6,423 nucleotides of DNA from Candidatus Microgenomates bacterium (GCA_015486555.1 WFRL01000020.1:1-6423), one strand, 5' to 3'; shown: positions 1 to 5,920, counted from the stretch's first letter. The notes: a model not told the origin generated them from the sequence alone. Made by a program: numbers and translations.

Positions 1-1
1 A

Positions 2-172
2 ATTGACGGCCGGCTGAAAAGGATAGATCTAAAGATGAAGATTAAGGCAGCAAAGGCCTTGGCGGGGATGATAAAGCCAACAAGAAAAGCAGTCCTTCCT
101 GATCCTTTTTACCCCCACCTGGCCGAGATTATAAGCAAAAAGATCTTAGAAGTAAAATCAGTACAATCCTAA
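2..172 (+). CDS. Probable malic enzyme, C-terminal end (5'-partial)
   Basis: An open frame enters from the left edge and stops with TAA after 56 codons. No start is visible, so this is only the carboxy end of a longer protein. The segment MKIKAAKALAG, followed about 12 residues later by VLPDPF and a helix ending in ISKKILE, resembles the C-terminal tail of bacterial NAD(P)-dependent malic enzymes, where 'MKlAAAkAlA...yilPdpFd...v..aVa.av' is typical. Those enzymes oxidatively decarboxylate malate to pyruvate and CO2 in the cytosol. None of the catalytic or nucleotide-binding parts lie in the window, so the name rests on tail similarity alone. Another oxidoreductase with a similar tail cannot be excluded. 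The gene converges on the IMPDH-like gene, with 146 bases between the stops. Confidence 0.5.
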   Translation: MDGRLKRIDLKMKIKAAKALAGMIKPTRKAVLPDPFYPHLAEIISKKILEVKSVQS

Positions 173-288
173 TTTCCTCAAAGCCACCCTTGATCTAGCT
201 TATATCCTTAAATAAATGATAAAAATTCCTCTATCGCTCAGTTGGCCCCGGCATGCAATCGGTGCTAAGCTAAATTGCTATTCTTCCC

Positions 289-313
289 GAGGTTGATAGA
301 GATAATCAACCTC
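289..313. terminator. Hairpin between convergent genes, possible bidirectional terminator
   Basis: GAGGTTGAT and ATCAACCTC form a perfect 9-bp stem around a 7-base loop. It lies 6 bases beyond the stop of the minus-strand IMPDH-like gene and about 117 bases beyond the stop of the plus-strand gene. Neither side is followed by a real T run, so it is not a textbook intrinsic terminator. Its position between two convergent genes still makes termination or 3'-end protection the best guess. The rest of 173-318 shows no convincing gene. Confidence 0.45.
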
Positions 314-318
314 AGAGG

Positions 319-1818
319 TTAATGCGGCTTCTGGATTACGCTGCCCAGCCAGGTTTTCAATCTCAGAGGAGAAGGATTAATTTGATGGAACTGGTTTATC
401 TGGGTTACTCCCCTGAAAACGAGGGAAAGAATAATATCTTCAGTCAAACTAAAAAGATTAAAAGGTATCGTTGGTTGACCATAGGGGAGATGTTTCATCT
501 CCGCCTTTCGTGTTTCCCCTTCAACAAAGGAAGGAATCCCAAAAGGAAGCATCTTTTGACCTAAGTACTTGCTTCGCGCCGAGGCCTCACCGCCATAAGG
601 TTTAAAATGCCGACCTTGGCTATCAATGTAGTAAAGCATACCGCCCGGAGACTCTATTGTCCCTCCAGCTGCTATCCGAGAAACACCAATACCAGTTGCT
701 CCTAAGGCTAGGGTGGTAGCGATATGATCACTGGCACCCCCTTCAACAATAACCGGAATTTTAATTTCCCCCCGTAACTGCCACAATAATATGGGCCAGT
801 CAATAACAGAACCACTTCTAACTCCAGTGGTGCACCGACCACCACCACCGATACCAATATACAAACCATCCGCCCCAGCGTCTTGCAGCTGCTTGGCTTG
901 GAGAAGATCAACAACTTGGCCGACAAATATTTCCACTTCATTACCAAAACGACGGCGCAGAGTTCGAAGGGTCTTAAGGGCATTAACACCTGGTTCCGGA
1001 GAATAAACACGAAAAGTTCTCACCCCGACCTCGGCCAGGGCTTGGGCCCGCAAAAGGGCTCGCTCTGTCTCAGTTTCCAGCACTCCCATCACATTAGCTC
1101 GCCATTGTTTAAGCAAAAACTTTTTTTCAGCAGTGGAACGGCCAATTAACACTTCACTCTCTTTCAAGGCATTCCAAACCTCCTTAATCAAGTCCACTTG
1201 ACGCTTTATCTGTCGAAAAGGACCATTCCGAGGAACTCCAACTAAACTAAAACATTGAGCCATAGTAGCAATAGCATAAACACTACCGTAAACATCAGGC
1301 ATAGCTGAGCCAACCAGCGGCGAGCGAGCGTAGCGACCAAGTTTAACAAAAGGCCCTTGGAGAAGACGTTGCTTGCGAGAAACCCGTTCATTCTGAGAAC
1401 CGATAATGGCTACTCCCAAATCAGAAACTGATAGAGCCACTTCGTCCTTCACAGCCTTAGTCATAACCTGGCTTTCAACCTTGGCCGGCGGTTGAAATTT
1501 TTCCTTTTGCTTTTGTTTCAGGAACTTCAACCTCTGGGGATGGTTAAAAATCTCTAAAAAATACTGGCGGACTCTTAATATCTTCAGCATTTCATTCAAG
1601 GGGAGCATTCCCGTCTTCACCGCCGGTAAAAAATCAAACGGTGTTGAGAGCAAACCCTGGCTAGGATAGGCACGGTGATTGTTGCGGCTTTCAACATACC
1701 AATATTTCAAGTAGCCAGACAGGTCAGCTTCAAAAGGAGCAAGTTTTTTCTTGATATAGTCTTGCCACAAATCTACGTCTCGAAATGTTTCAAAAGGTGG
1801 TATCTTTAACCGGCCCAC
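319..1818 (-). CDS. Divergent IMP dehydrogenase/GMP reductase-family protein
   Basis: A 499-residue protein starting at GTG (1816-1818) and ending at TAA (319-321). From about residue 165 it follows the IMPDH/GMPR TIM barrel: SPLVGSAMPD (166-175) resembles the substrate-loop strand; DAGADGLYIGIGGGGRCTTG (313-332) carries the presumed catalytic Cys329 in the IMPDH 'GIGxGxxCTT' setting; IPVIVEGGAS (354-363) and ESPGGM (389-394) match the phosphate-binding and 'EsPGe' segments; PYGGEASARSKYLGQ (407-421) sits where the mobile flap/'YRGMGS' region belongs. IMPDH oxidises IMP to XMP with NAD in guanine synthesis, and GMP reductase runs the related deamination. No CBS module is present. The first 145 residues are not recognised and are far longer than the usual IMPDH lead-in. 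Family membership is fairly sure; the exact reaction is not. No Shine-Dalgarno site precedes the GTG, and a promoter lies directly upstream. Confidence 0.8.
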   Translation of the reverse strand: MGRLKIPPFETFRDVDLWQDYIKKKLAPFEADLSGYLKYWYVESRNNHRAYPSQGLLSTPFDFLPAVKTGMLPLNEMLKILRVRQYFLEIFNHPQRLKFLKQKQKEKFQPPAKVESQVMTKAVKDEVALSVSDLGVAIIGSQNERVSRKQRLLQGPFVKLGRYARSPLVGSAMPDVYGSVYAIATMAQCFSLVGVPRNGPFRQIKRQVDLIKEVWNALKESEVLIGRSTAEKKFLLKQWRANVMGVLETETERALLRAQALAEVGVRTFRVYSPEPGVNALKTLRTLRRRFGNEVEIFVGQVVDLLQAKQLQDAGADGLYIGIGGGGRCTTGVRSGSVIDWPILLWQLRGEIKIPVIVEGGASDHIATTLALGATGIGVSRIAAGGTIESPGGMLYYIDSQGRHFKPYGGEASARSKYLGQKMLPFGIPSFVEGETRKAEMKHLPYGQPTIPFNLFSLTEDIILSLVFRGVTQINQFHQINPSPLRLKTWLGSVIQKPH

Positions 1819-1826
1819 ACTTAAGT

Positions 1827-1855
1827 ATAATAATAGCTGGGAGGGTAAAAGTCAA
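1827..1855 (-). promoter_or_regulatory. Sigma70-type promoter giving a nearly leaderless IMPDH-like mRNA
   Basis: Read on the minus strand, TTGACT (1850-1855) is followed after exactly 17 bases by TATTAT (1827-1832), a good -35/-10 pair. Only 8 bases separate the -10 box from the GTG at 1818, so transcription would begin about 0-3 bases before the start codon. This fits leaderless translation and explains the missing ribosome binding site. The -35 overlaps the outer end of the palindromic element that starts at 1854. Confidence 0.6.
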
Positions 1856-2174
1856 AATAAAGTCCTACCTAATTGAAAAATCGGACTGAAATTAATAATA
1901 CCCTTGTTTATTATCCTCCTCAACTCATCCTGACTTTGTTGGGATGACTTGGAGAAAAATATAGTCTTACTCTTTGGGTCATTCTGAGCCCCGCGAAGAA
2001 TCTAGCGAGCGGAGCGAGCGCAAAGGTATTGGCACCCAAACTTAAGTTAACTCTCATGCGCCTTCGGCTAGATCCTTCACTTTGCCTCTGGCTCGTTCAG
2101 GATGACGTGGAGAGAGGAAGGTTCCTTTTCAATCCGATTTTTGATTGGGTAAGACTAATAAAGGACTTCATTTT
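1854..2174. mobile_element. MITE-like non-coding palindromic element with terminal inverted repeats
   Basis: The outer ends are inverted copies: 1854-1866 (AAAATAAAGTCCT) matches the reverse complement of 2162-2174 at 12 of 13 bases. The inner part 1867-1891, containing AAAAATCGGA, matches the reverse complement of 2127-2150 with three mismatches and one gap. The right end carries 11 extra bases (2151-2161). Inside are smaller palindromes described separately. No transposase frame or believable long gene is present, so this would be a non-autonomous element moved in trans, or a domesticated palindromic repeat. No clear target-site duplication is visible because the flanks are A-rich. The structure is seen directly; mobility is inferred. 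Confidence 0.5.
1978..2106. repeat. REP-like inverted repeat pair inside the element
   Basis: GTCATTCTGAG (1978-1988) and GAAGAATCTAGC (1995-2006) recur in inverse order and orientation as GCTAGATCCTTC (2067-2078) and TTCAGGATGAC (2096-2106). The GAAG arm matches 11 of 12 bases and the GTCAT arm 9 of 11. A self-complementary AACTTAAGTT (2039-2048) lies at the centre. TTTGGGT (1973-1979) and ACCCAAA (2034-2040) close an inner loop around the left copy. A shortened relative, TCATCCTGA with a TCATCC/GGATGA hairpin, lies at 1925-1947, and GGATGACTTGGAGA (1942-1955) is repeated as GGATGACGTGGAGA (2100-2113). Sequences of this 'GTCATTCTGA...GAAGAATCT' type are familiar as dispersed repeats in many bacterial genomes. 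Confidence 0.6.
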
Positions 2175-2189
2175 AAAAAGATTGGTTCA

Positions 2190-2354
2190 TTAATAAACCT
2201 TCAAACTGTACCTCTTGCGGAGAGAAAGAAATTTTATTATCTCATCTTTGAGTTCAAGATGAACCCGCCAATCAACTAGTAAACCAACGCCGAGAATCGC
2301 AATCTTTAAGATAGTGGTCTTTTGAGACTCGGAGTTGGAACCTGCCCCCAACAT
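2190..2354 (-). CDS. Candidate small hypothetical protein (54 aa), possibly one membrane helix
   Basis: A minus-strand frame runs from ATG (2352-2354) to TAA (2190-2192). It encodes a protein-like sequence: a polar N-terminus (MLGAGSNSESQKTT), a hydrophobic stretch ILKIAILGVGLLVDW (15-29) that could be a short membrane helix, and a charged, Leu-rich C-terminus (about 33-54, with KDEIIKFL and SLRKRYSLKVY). The family is not recognised. The ATG is preceded by AAAAAGG six bases upstream, a usable ribosome site. A better one, AGAGG, sits five bases before another ATG at 2368-2370 that opens with MKKAK but is one base out of frame; the two frames would join if one A of the A6 run (2354-2359) were lost. 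A frame this long can arise by chance, and it overlaps inverted repeats, so it is only a candidate. It diverges from the glycosyltransferase operon. Confidence 0.35.
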   Translation of the reverse strand: MLGAGSNSESQKTTILKIAILGVGLLVDWRVHLELKDEIIKFLSLRKRYSLKVY

Positions 2355-2359
2355 TTTTT
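2284..2359 (+). promoter_or_regulatory. Possible attenuator-like leader with mutually exclusive stems
   Basis: CCAACGCCGAG (2284-2294) pairs with CTCGGAGTTGG (2328-2338), 10 of 11 bases, enclosing a small GTCT/AGAC hairpin. The GTTGG of the right arm (2334-2338) can instead pair with CCAAC (2348-2352) across a 9-base loop, followed by T6 (2354-2359), which resembles an intrinsic terminator. The two states exclude each other, as in transcription attenuators. Upstream, TCATCTT/AAGATGA (2242-2248/2256-2262) forms a further 7-bp hairpin. The terminator stem is only 5 bp, no clear upstream plus-strand promoter is seen, and the same bases may encode a small protein on the other strand. This is a hypothesis from complementarity alone. 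Confidence 0.3.
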
Positions 2360-2393
2360 GCCTTTTTCATTTTTTCCTCTACAATAATAATAC
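2358..2393 (+). promoter_or_regulatory. Weak candidate promoter of the glycosyltransferase operon
   Basis: TTGCCT (2358-2363), 16 bases, then TACAAT (2380-2385) is a plausible -35/-10 pair, which would start transcription about 10 bases before the ATG at 2402. TAATAC (2388-2393) is a second possible -10 and would give a leaderless mRNA, but it lacks a matching -35. No Shine-Dalgarno site precedes 2402. The repeated ATAATA in 2384-2392 also reads as TATTAT on the minus strand and could serve the divergent small gene. Confidence 0.35.
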
Positions 2394-2401
2394 TATCCAA
2401 A

Positions 2402-3631
2402 ATGAGATATAATAACATCTTCTACCCCATCGGCGCTGCTTATAAAACCCTTTATTCAAAACCTCAATCTACCTCCTCTATCTACTACCTTTTATCTAAA
2501 CTAATCCATAACCTTAAAAACCCAGAGAAAGTTAGCCTTGCCTTAAAAACCCTCATCCATCAAGGACCCTTTCAACTAACAACCAAAATTTATACCTTTT
2601 ATCTCATCTCCCAACTTAAACAGACCCTTAACCAAGAGTACAATTCCTACTTTAAAACTATCTACCCAACTCCTAATCAGATTAACAAACAAAAAAAGAA
2701 ATCCTTACTATTCAGATATCAGCCCAAAATCAGCTTGATTATGCCAGTTTATAACCCTCAAGAAGAACTCCTTGTCGAAGCCATCCAATCTGTCATTAAC
2801 CAATCCTACTCCAATTGGGAACTCTGCATCGCTGATGATGCTTCTCCCAACCCTAAAATTAGGGCTATAATTAAAAGCTTAGCTAATAAAGATAGGCGTA
2901 TCAAATATGTTTTCCGTGTCCAAAATGGTCATATTTGTCGGGCCTCGAACTCTGCTCTTACCCTGTCCAGCGGCGATTACATAGGCTTTATTGATCATGA
3001 CGATATCCTCTGGCCTAATGCTTTATTTGAAATAGTCAAACTAATAAACCTCAAATCCACAACTTTATTTATCTACACTAACGAAGATAAAATCACTGCC
3101 GATGGCGAAACTCATCTTGACCCCACTTATAAACCCGACTGGAGTCCTAACCTACTTTCTGCTATCAATTATATCACTCATTTTGCCGTCGTTAGAGCCA
3201 ACCTTTTAAAAAGGGTGGGTTATTTTACTCCCGGCACTGAAGGTGCTCAAGATTGGGATTTGTTTCTGCGCATCACTCACAGCATCACCTCCCACCTCCA
3301 CCCCCTTGACCTTTACCATCCCATTCAACATATTCCTAAAATCCTATACAGCTGGCGCCAAACAACCACCTCTACCGCAAACAATGCCAGTATTAAATCC
3401 ACCAAACCCTACGCCTTTTTTAACCAAAAGAAAGTTCTAACTAACCACCTTAAAAGAACCGGCACTCAAGGTACCATCAAATCAGTGCTCCACTCTGAAA
3501 TGTGGCATAATACCAGCCTACACACCCTAAACATTCACACTCACCAAAACTACCTCTCAAAAATTATTCTTACCCTTCTTATCCACAAACTCAACCTTAT
3601 TTATAACCTAAACATTATTTATCCAACATGA
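2402..3631 (+). CDS. Family 2 glycosyltransferase (O-antigen/rhamnan type)
   Basis: A 409-residue protein. After an unrecognised N-terminal region (1-107) comes a GT-A domain: ISLIMPVYNPQEELLVEAIQSVINQSYSNWELCIADDAS (110-148), the metal-binding FIDHDD (196-201), then TNEDK...DPTYKPDWSPNLLSAINYITH (226-260), EGAQDWDLFLR (280-290) and HIPKILYSWR (310-319), ending with a KPYA segment (335-338). This order is characteristic of the first transferase domain of O-antigen/rhamnan-type GT2 proteins, which add sugars from nucleotide-sugar donors to a growing surface polysaccharide on the cytoplasmic face. Those proteins usually carry a second GT2 domain; here the second is a separate gene that starts inside this gene's stop codon. 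The hydrophobic tail (383-409) could touch the membrane. Both ends of the gene are almost without G. Donor and acceptor are unknown. Confidence 0.9.
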   Translation: MRYNNIFYPIGAAYKTLYSKPQSTSSIYYLLSKLIHNLKNPEKVSLALKTLIHQGPFQLTTKIYTFYLISQLKQTLNQEYNSYFKTIYPTPNQINKQKKKSLLFRYQPKISLIMPVYNPQEELLVEAIQSVINQSYSNWELCIADDASPNPKIRAIIKSLANKDRRIKYVFRVQNGHICRASNSALTLSSGDYIGFIDHDDILWPNALFEIVKLINLKSTTLFIYTNEDKITADGETHLDPTYKPDWSPNLLSAINYITHFAVVRANLLKRVGYFTPGTEGAQDWDLFLRITHSITSHLHPLDLYHPIQHIPKILYSWRQTTTSTANNASIKSTKPYAFFNQKKVLTNHLKRTGTQGTIKSVLHSEMWHNTSLHTLNIHTHQNYLSKIILTLLIHKLNLIYNLNIIYPT

Positions 3632-4521
3632 AACCACATCTTCACATTATCATCCCTACCCACCTTAACCATAAAACCAAACTTAAAACTCTAACCTCCA
3701 CCATCTCTACTCTAACCTCACATCCTTCATTCTATCTACATATAAACCTTGACCCAGCCAGTTCATCTTCCTTAATTGCTCAACTTACCAAAAAATTTCC
3801 CTCTCTTAACTTTTTCCACCTTCCTTTCCAAGGCTACGCCTATGTGATTAACTCAATCTACCAACAAATATCCCCAGATCTCAAACCCCACGACTACGTC
3901 GGTATTATCAACGATGATATCTATCTCACATCTTGCAAACCTCTTATTGACTTTATCGCTTCGCAAAACAGCCCTGACGTTGTTTGGCCCATCGTGATCG
4001 AAAACCACACCCCAATCACCGGTACCAAACTCCACCCTTTTCTTCATCGTGCTCTACCCACCACTAATCTTCCTAACCTTGGATCTCATGGCCCTATATT
4101 TTTTATTAAAAACGCCACCATTACTCAGCTAATTACCCAAACCGGTCATTTTTTCAATCCCATCTTCGACTTTTTTTGGGAAGACATTGACCTTAACCTC
4201 AGATTAAACCTTATCAAAGCCAAAAAAACCCTTATCTTCAACTGGCAGGTCAAACACCTGCACTCCCAAACCATCAAGCATCAAAGCCCCCAAGCAAAAT
4301 ACTACTTTTATCTAAATATGCTAAAATTCTGGTATATCTGGTCCTCTCCTGCCGCTTTCTTTACTTACCACTTACCCCTTATTCTTATCAATCAACTTTA
4401 CGGACTTGTCACTTACCCTTTACTTCTCACCCGCATCTGGTCCTCTTTTATTCGTTGTCTGCCATCTCTTGATCGTTACTCTCACCACCAAAGGCGCCAC
4501 TTTAATTCCCTTTTAACTTAA
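3628..4521 (+). CDS. Family 2 glycosyltransferase (WbbL/rhamnosyltransferase-like)
   Basis: A 297-residue protein whose ATG overlaps the previous stop (ATGA), so the pair is translationally coupled. It opens with LHIIIPTHLN (5-14), the first strand of a GT-A fold. NDD (95-97) in GIINDDIYL supplies the metal/nucleotide-binding acidic residues, SHGPIFFIK (153-161) corresponds to the acceptor-side strand, and FWEDIDLNLRLNLIKAKKTLIFNWQVKHLHSQT (183-215) matches the 'ED.Dl..R....G.....p...v.H..g.S' motif of rhamnosyltransferase-like GT2 enzymes, including the catalytic-base region. The C-terminus (about 233-272) is hydrophobic and probably membrane-associated. It likely adds the next sugar after its upstream partner. 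Composition is extreme: the first 40 codons after ATG contain no G at all, which enriches Thr, Leu, His, Pro, Ser and Asn. The donor sugar is not determined. Confidence 0.85.
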   Translation: MKPHLHIIIPTHLNHKTKLKTLTSTISTLTSHPSFYLHINLDPASSSSLIAQLTKKFPSLNFFHLPFQGYAYVINSIYQQISPDLKPHDYVGIINDDIYLTSCKPLIDFIASQNSPDVVWPIVIENHTPITGTKLHPFLHRALPTTNLPNLGSHGPIFFIKNATITQLITQTGHFFNPIFDFFWEDIDLNLRLNLIKAKKTLIFNWQVKHLHSQTIKHQSPQAKYYFYLNMLKFWYIWSSPAAFFTYHLPLILINQLYGLVTYPLLLTRIWSSFIRCLPSLDRYSHHQRRHFNSLLT

Positions 4522-5920
4522 ACTTAACATAATCTGCTAATCGTTGTAACTGATTTTCCGCCACCAAACTTGACACCAGCATCTTTATTGCCAACCTCTC
4601 CGATCTTTTAGGCTTTCTAAACCTTTTATCCAACTGCCTAAACAACCCCTTAACCATAAACAACAAAGACTCAATTAACACCTCCCCCTCACCGCCATCA
4701 TCCCCAATTAACTCATAACCAACCCTATCTCGTTTATAACTTCTTACCCAAACATCCATTTTCATTCCCGCCATCTCCTTGAGCATTCGCTCTAATCCCC
4801 ATCTGGCAAGCGGCAAAACACTTTCTCTCTCTTTCTCTATATCACTGAACTCACCATTATGAAACACTACATACCTATCTTGCCATGCCATTCCTATGCT
4901 CTTAGGATGCATACTCAACACCACTCCACGATCAGGTAATCGCTTCCCCCCCTGCACCACCATCGGCATCATATCAATCAACGACACGGTATCCCCTATC
5001 TGCTTACTTTTACTCTGTTTCTTGTTTTTTATAATAAGCGGCACTAAGGCTAAAACCGAGTGGCTAAGGATCCCATGACTAAAGAATATATTTTCCTCTC
5101 CCATTAACTCTCCATGATCAGCTGTAAAAACCAACTGACTAACACTAAAAAGGTCTTCTCGCTCTAAGAACCGGCAAAAAGAGCCAATGTTTTTATCAAG
5201 CTGATAGATTCCCATATCATATTTGGCTATGTATTCCGCCGACCGCCTTTCATAATCCTCTCCCCGCATTACGGCTTGATACCCGGGCATAACTTTGGAC
5301 TTTTTCAGGGTTTCGGCCGTCACTCCTCGAAAAGTAGTCGGAACCAACCTGTCTATCATTCGCTCATCTTTTCGGTAAAGTTCATCTCCTTTAAAAATAG
5401 AGTCTAACTGGGGAACATAGGGACCATGGGCTTCCATTAAATGAATAACCACAAACAATTTATCTTTCTTATACTTCTTAACAAAATCCTCAACCGCTGC
5501 CAGAACCACTTCTGCTTTTTGGTACAACCAAGCCGGCCGGTTTAATTCTTCCTCTGTTAAATTATCCCAAAAATAATCAAAAAACTTATTCAGATTAGTT
5601 TTGAGGCTAGAGGTCACAATATTAGCTGTAAACATAGCTGTGGTATAGCCTTGTTTTTTTAACTCTTGTAGGGTAGGGAAGTCATCCCTCTTAAATTGCC
5701 CACTAGTAAAAGCATTGGACAACTCGATTGGGTATTTTCCTGCTAGAATAGCCGGTACTGAAGCTAAGGTATAAGGTGCCGGAGCAAAAGCCCAGTTATA
5801 AACATCAGCTTGTTTGGCTAGTTTATCAATATTTGGTGTTGTCTTTCGTTGATAACCATACAGACTAACATGGTCCTTCCTCACCGCATCCAAAATGAAA
5901 AGGAACACCTTTGAGTTCAT
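4502..5920 (-). CDS. Sulfatase/alkaline phosphatase-superfamily enzyme with Thr nucleophile
   Basis: A 472-residue protein. FLFILDAVRKDHVSLYGY...TTPNIDKLA (6-35) is the N-terminal metal-binding strand of the sulfatase fold. APYTLASVPAILAGKYP (48-64) aligns with the sulfatase 'C-x-P-x-R...LLTG.YP' signature but puts Thr51 where the formylglycine-forming Cys would be. EAHGPYVP (163-170) matches the 'HxPY' motif, and FTADHGELMGE...FFSHG (265-283) supplies Asp268, His269 and His282 as likely metal and substrate ligands. Thr at this position is used by phospho-transferring members such as lipoteichoic acid synthases and phosphoethanolamine transferases, so phosphodiester or phosphotransfer chemistry is more likely than sulfate-ester hydrolysis. 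No signal peptide or membrane helices are seen, so a cytoplasmic location is expected. ATG at 5918-5920 follows the upstream gene by 55 bases. The C-terminal 110 residues are unassigned and rich in Gly, Glu, Arg, Lys and Met. Confidence 0.8.
   Translation of the reverse strand: MNSKVFLFILDAVRKDHVSLYGYQRKTTPNIDKLAKQADVYNWAFAPAPYTLASVPAILAGKYPIELSNAFTSGQFKRDDFPTLQELKKQGYTTAMFTANIVTSSLKTNLNKFFDYFWDNLTEEELNRPAWLYQKAEVVLAAVEDFVKKYKKDKLFVVIHLMEAHGPYVPQLDSIFKGDELYRKDERMIDRLVPTTFRGVTAETLKKSKVMPGYQAVMRGEDYERRSAEYIAKYDMGIYQLDKNIGSFCRFLEREDLFSVSQLVFTADHGELMGEENIFFSHGILSHSVLALVPLIIKNKKQSKSKQIGDTVSLIDMMPMVVQGGKRLPDRGVVLSMHPKSIGMAWQDRYVVFHNGEFSDIEKERESVLPLARWGLERMLKEMAGMKMDVWVRSYKRDRVGYELIGDDGGEGEVLIESLLFMVKGLFRQLDKRFRKPKRSERLAIKMLVSSLVAENQLQRLADYVKFKLKGN

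Noticed and set aside
233..270. 'GCTCAGTTGG' resembling a tRNA D-loop
   Set aside because: No matching anticodon arm, no TTCRA T-loop and no consistent acceptor stem could be built around it.
216..296. Small plus-strand frame of 26 codons starting MIKIPLSLSW
   Set aside because: No ribosome site or recognisable composition, and it runs into the intergenic hairpin.
322..1149. Plus-strand and other-frame open frames inside 319-1818
   Set aside because: They are shadows of the IMPDH-like gene, whose frame carries the conserved barrel motifs throughout.
2056..2193. Plus-strand frame of 45 codons starting MRLRLDPSLC
   Set aside because: It is built almost wholly from the palindromic repeat and terminal inverted repeat, has no ribosome site, and probably arises from repeat composition.
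2252..2340. tRNA-like folding suggested by GTTCAAG and GGTTCCAAC segments
   Set aside because: The stems flanking the supposed T-loop do not pair and the loop lacks the TTCRA pattern on either strand.
3243..3440. Second-frame plus-strand open frame inside the first glycosyltransferase gene
   Set aside because: It overlaps the EGAQDWDLFLR...HIPKILYSWR coding segment; G-poor sequence lacks TGA and TAG stops and so leaves long open frames by chance.
3853..4047. Minus-strand open frame opposite the second glycosyltransferase gene
   Set aside because: It lies antisense to the NDD-containing catalytic region and has no start signal.
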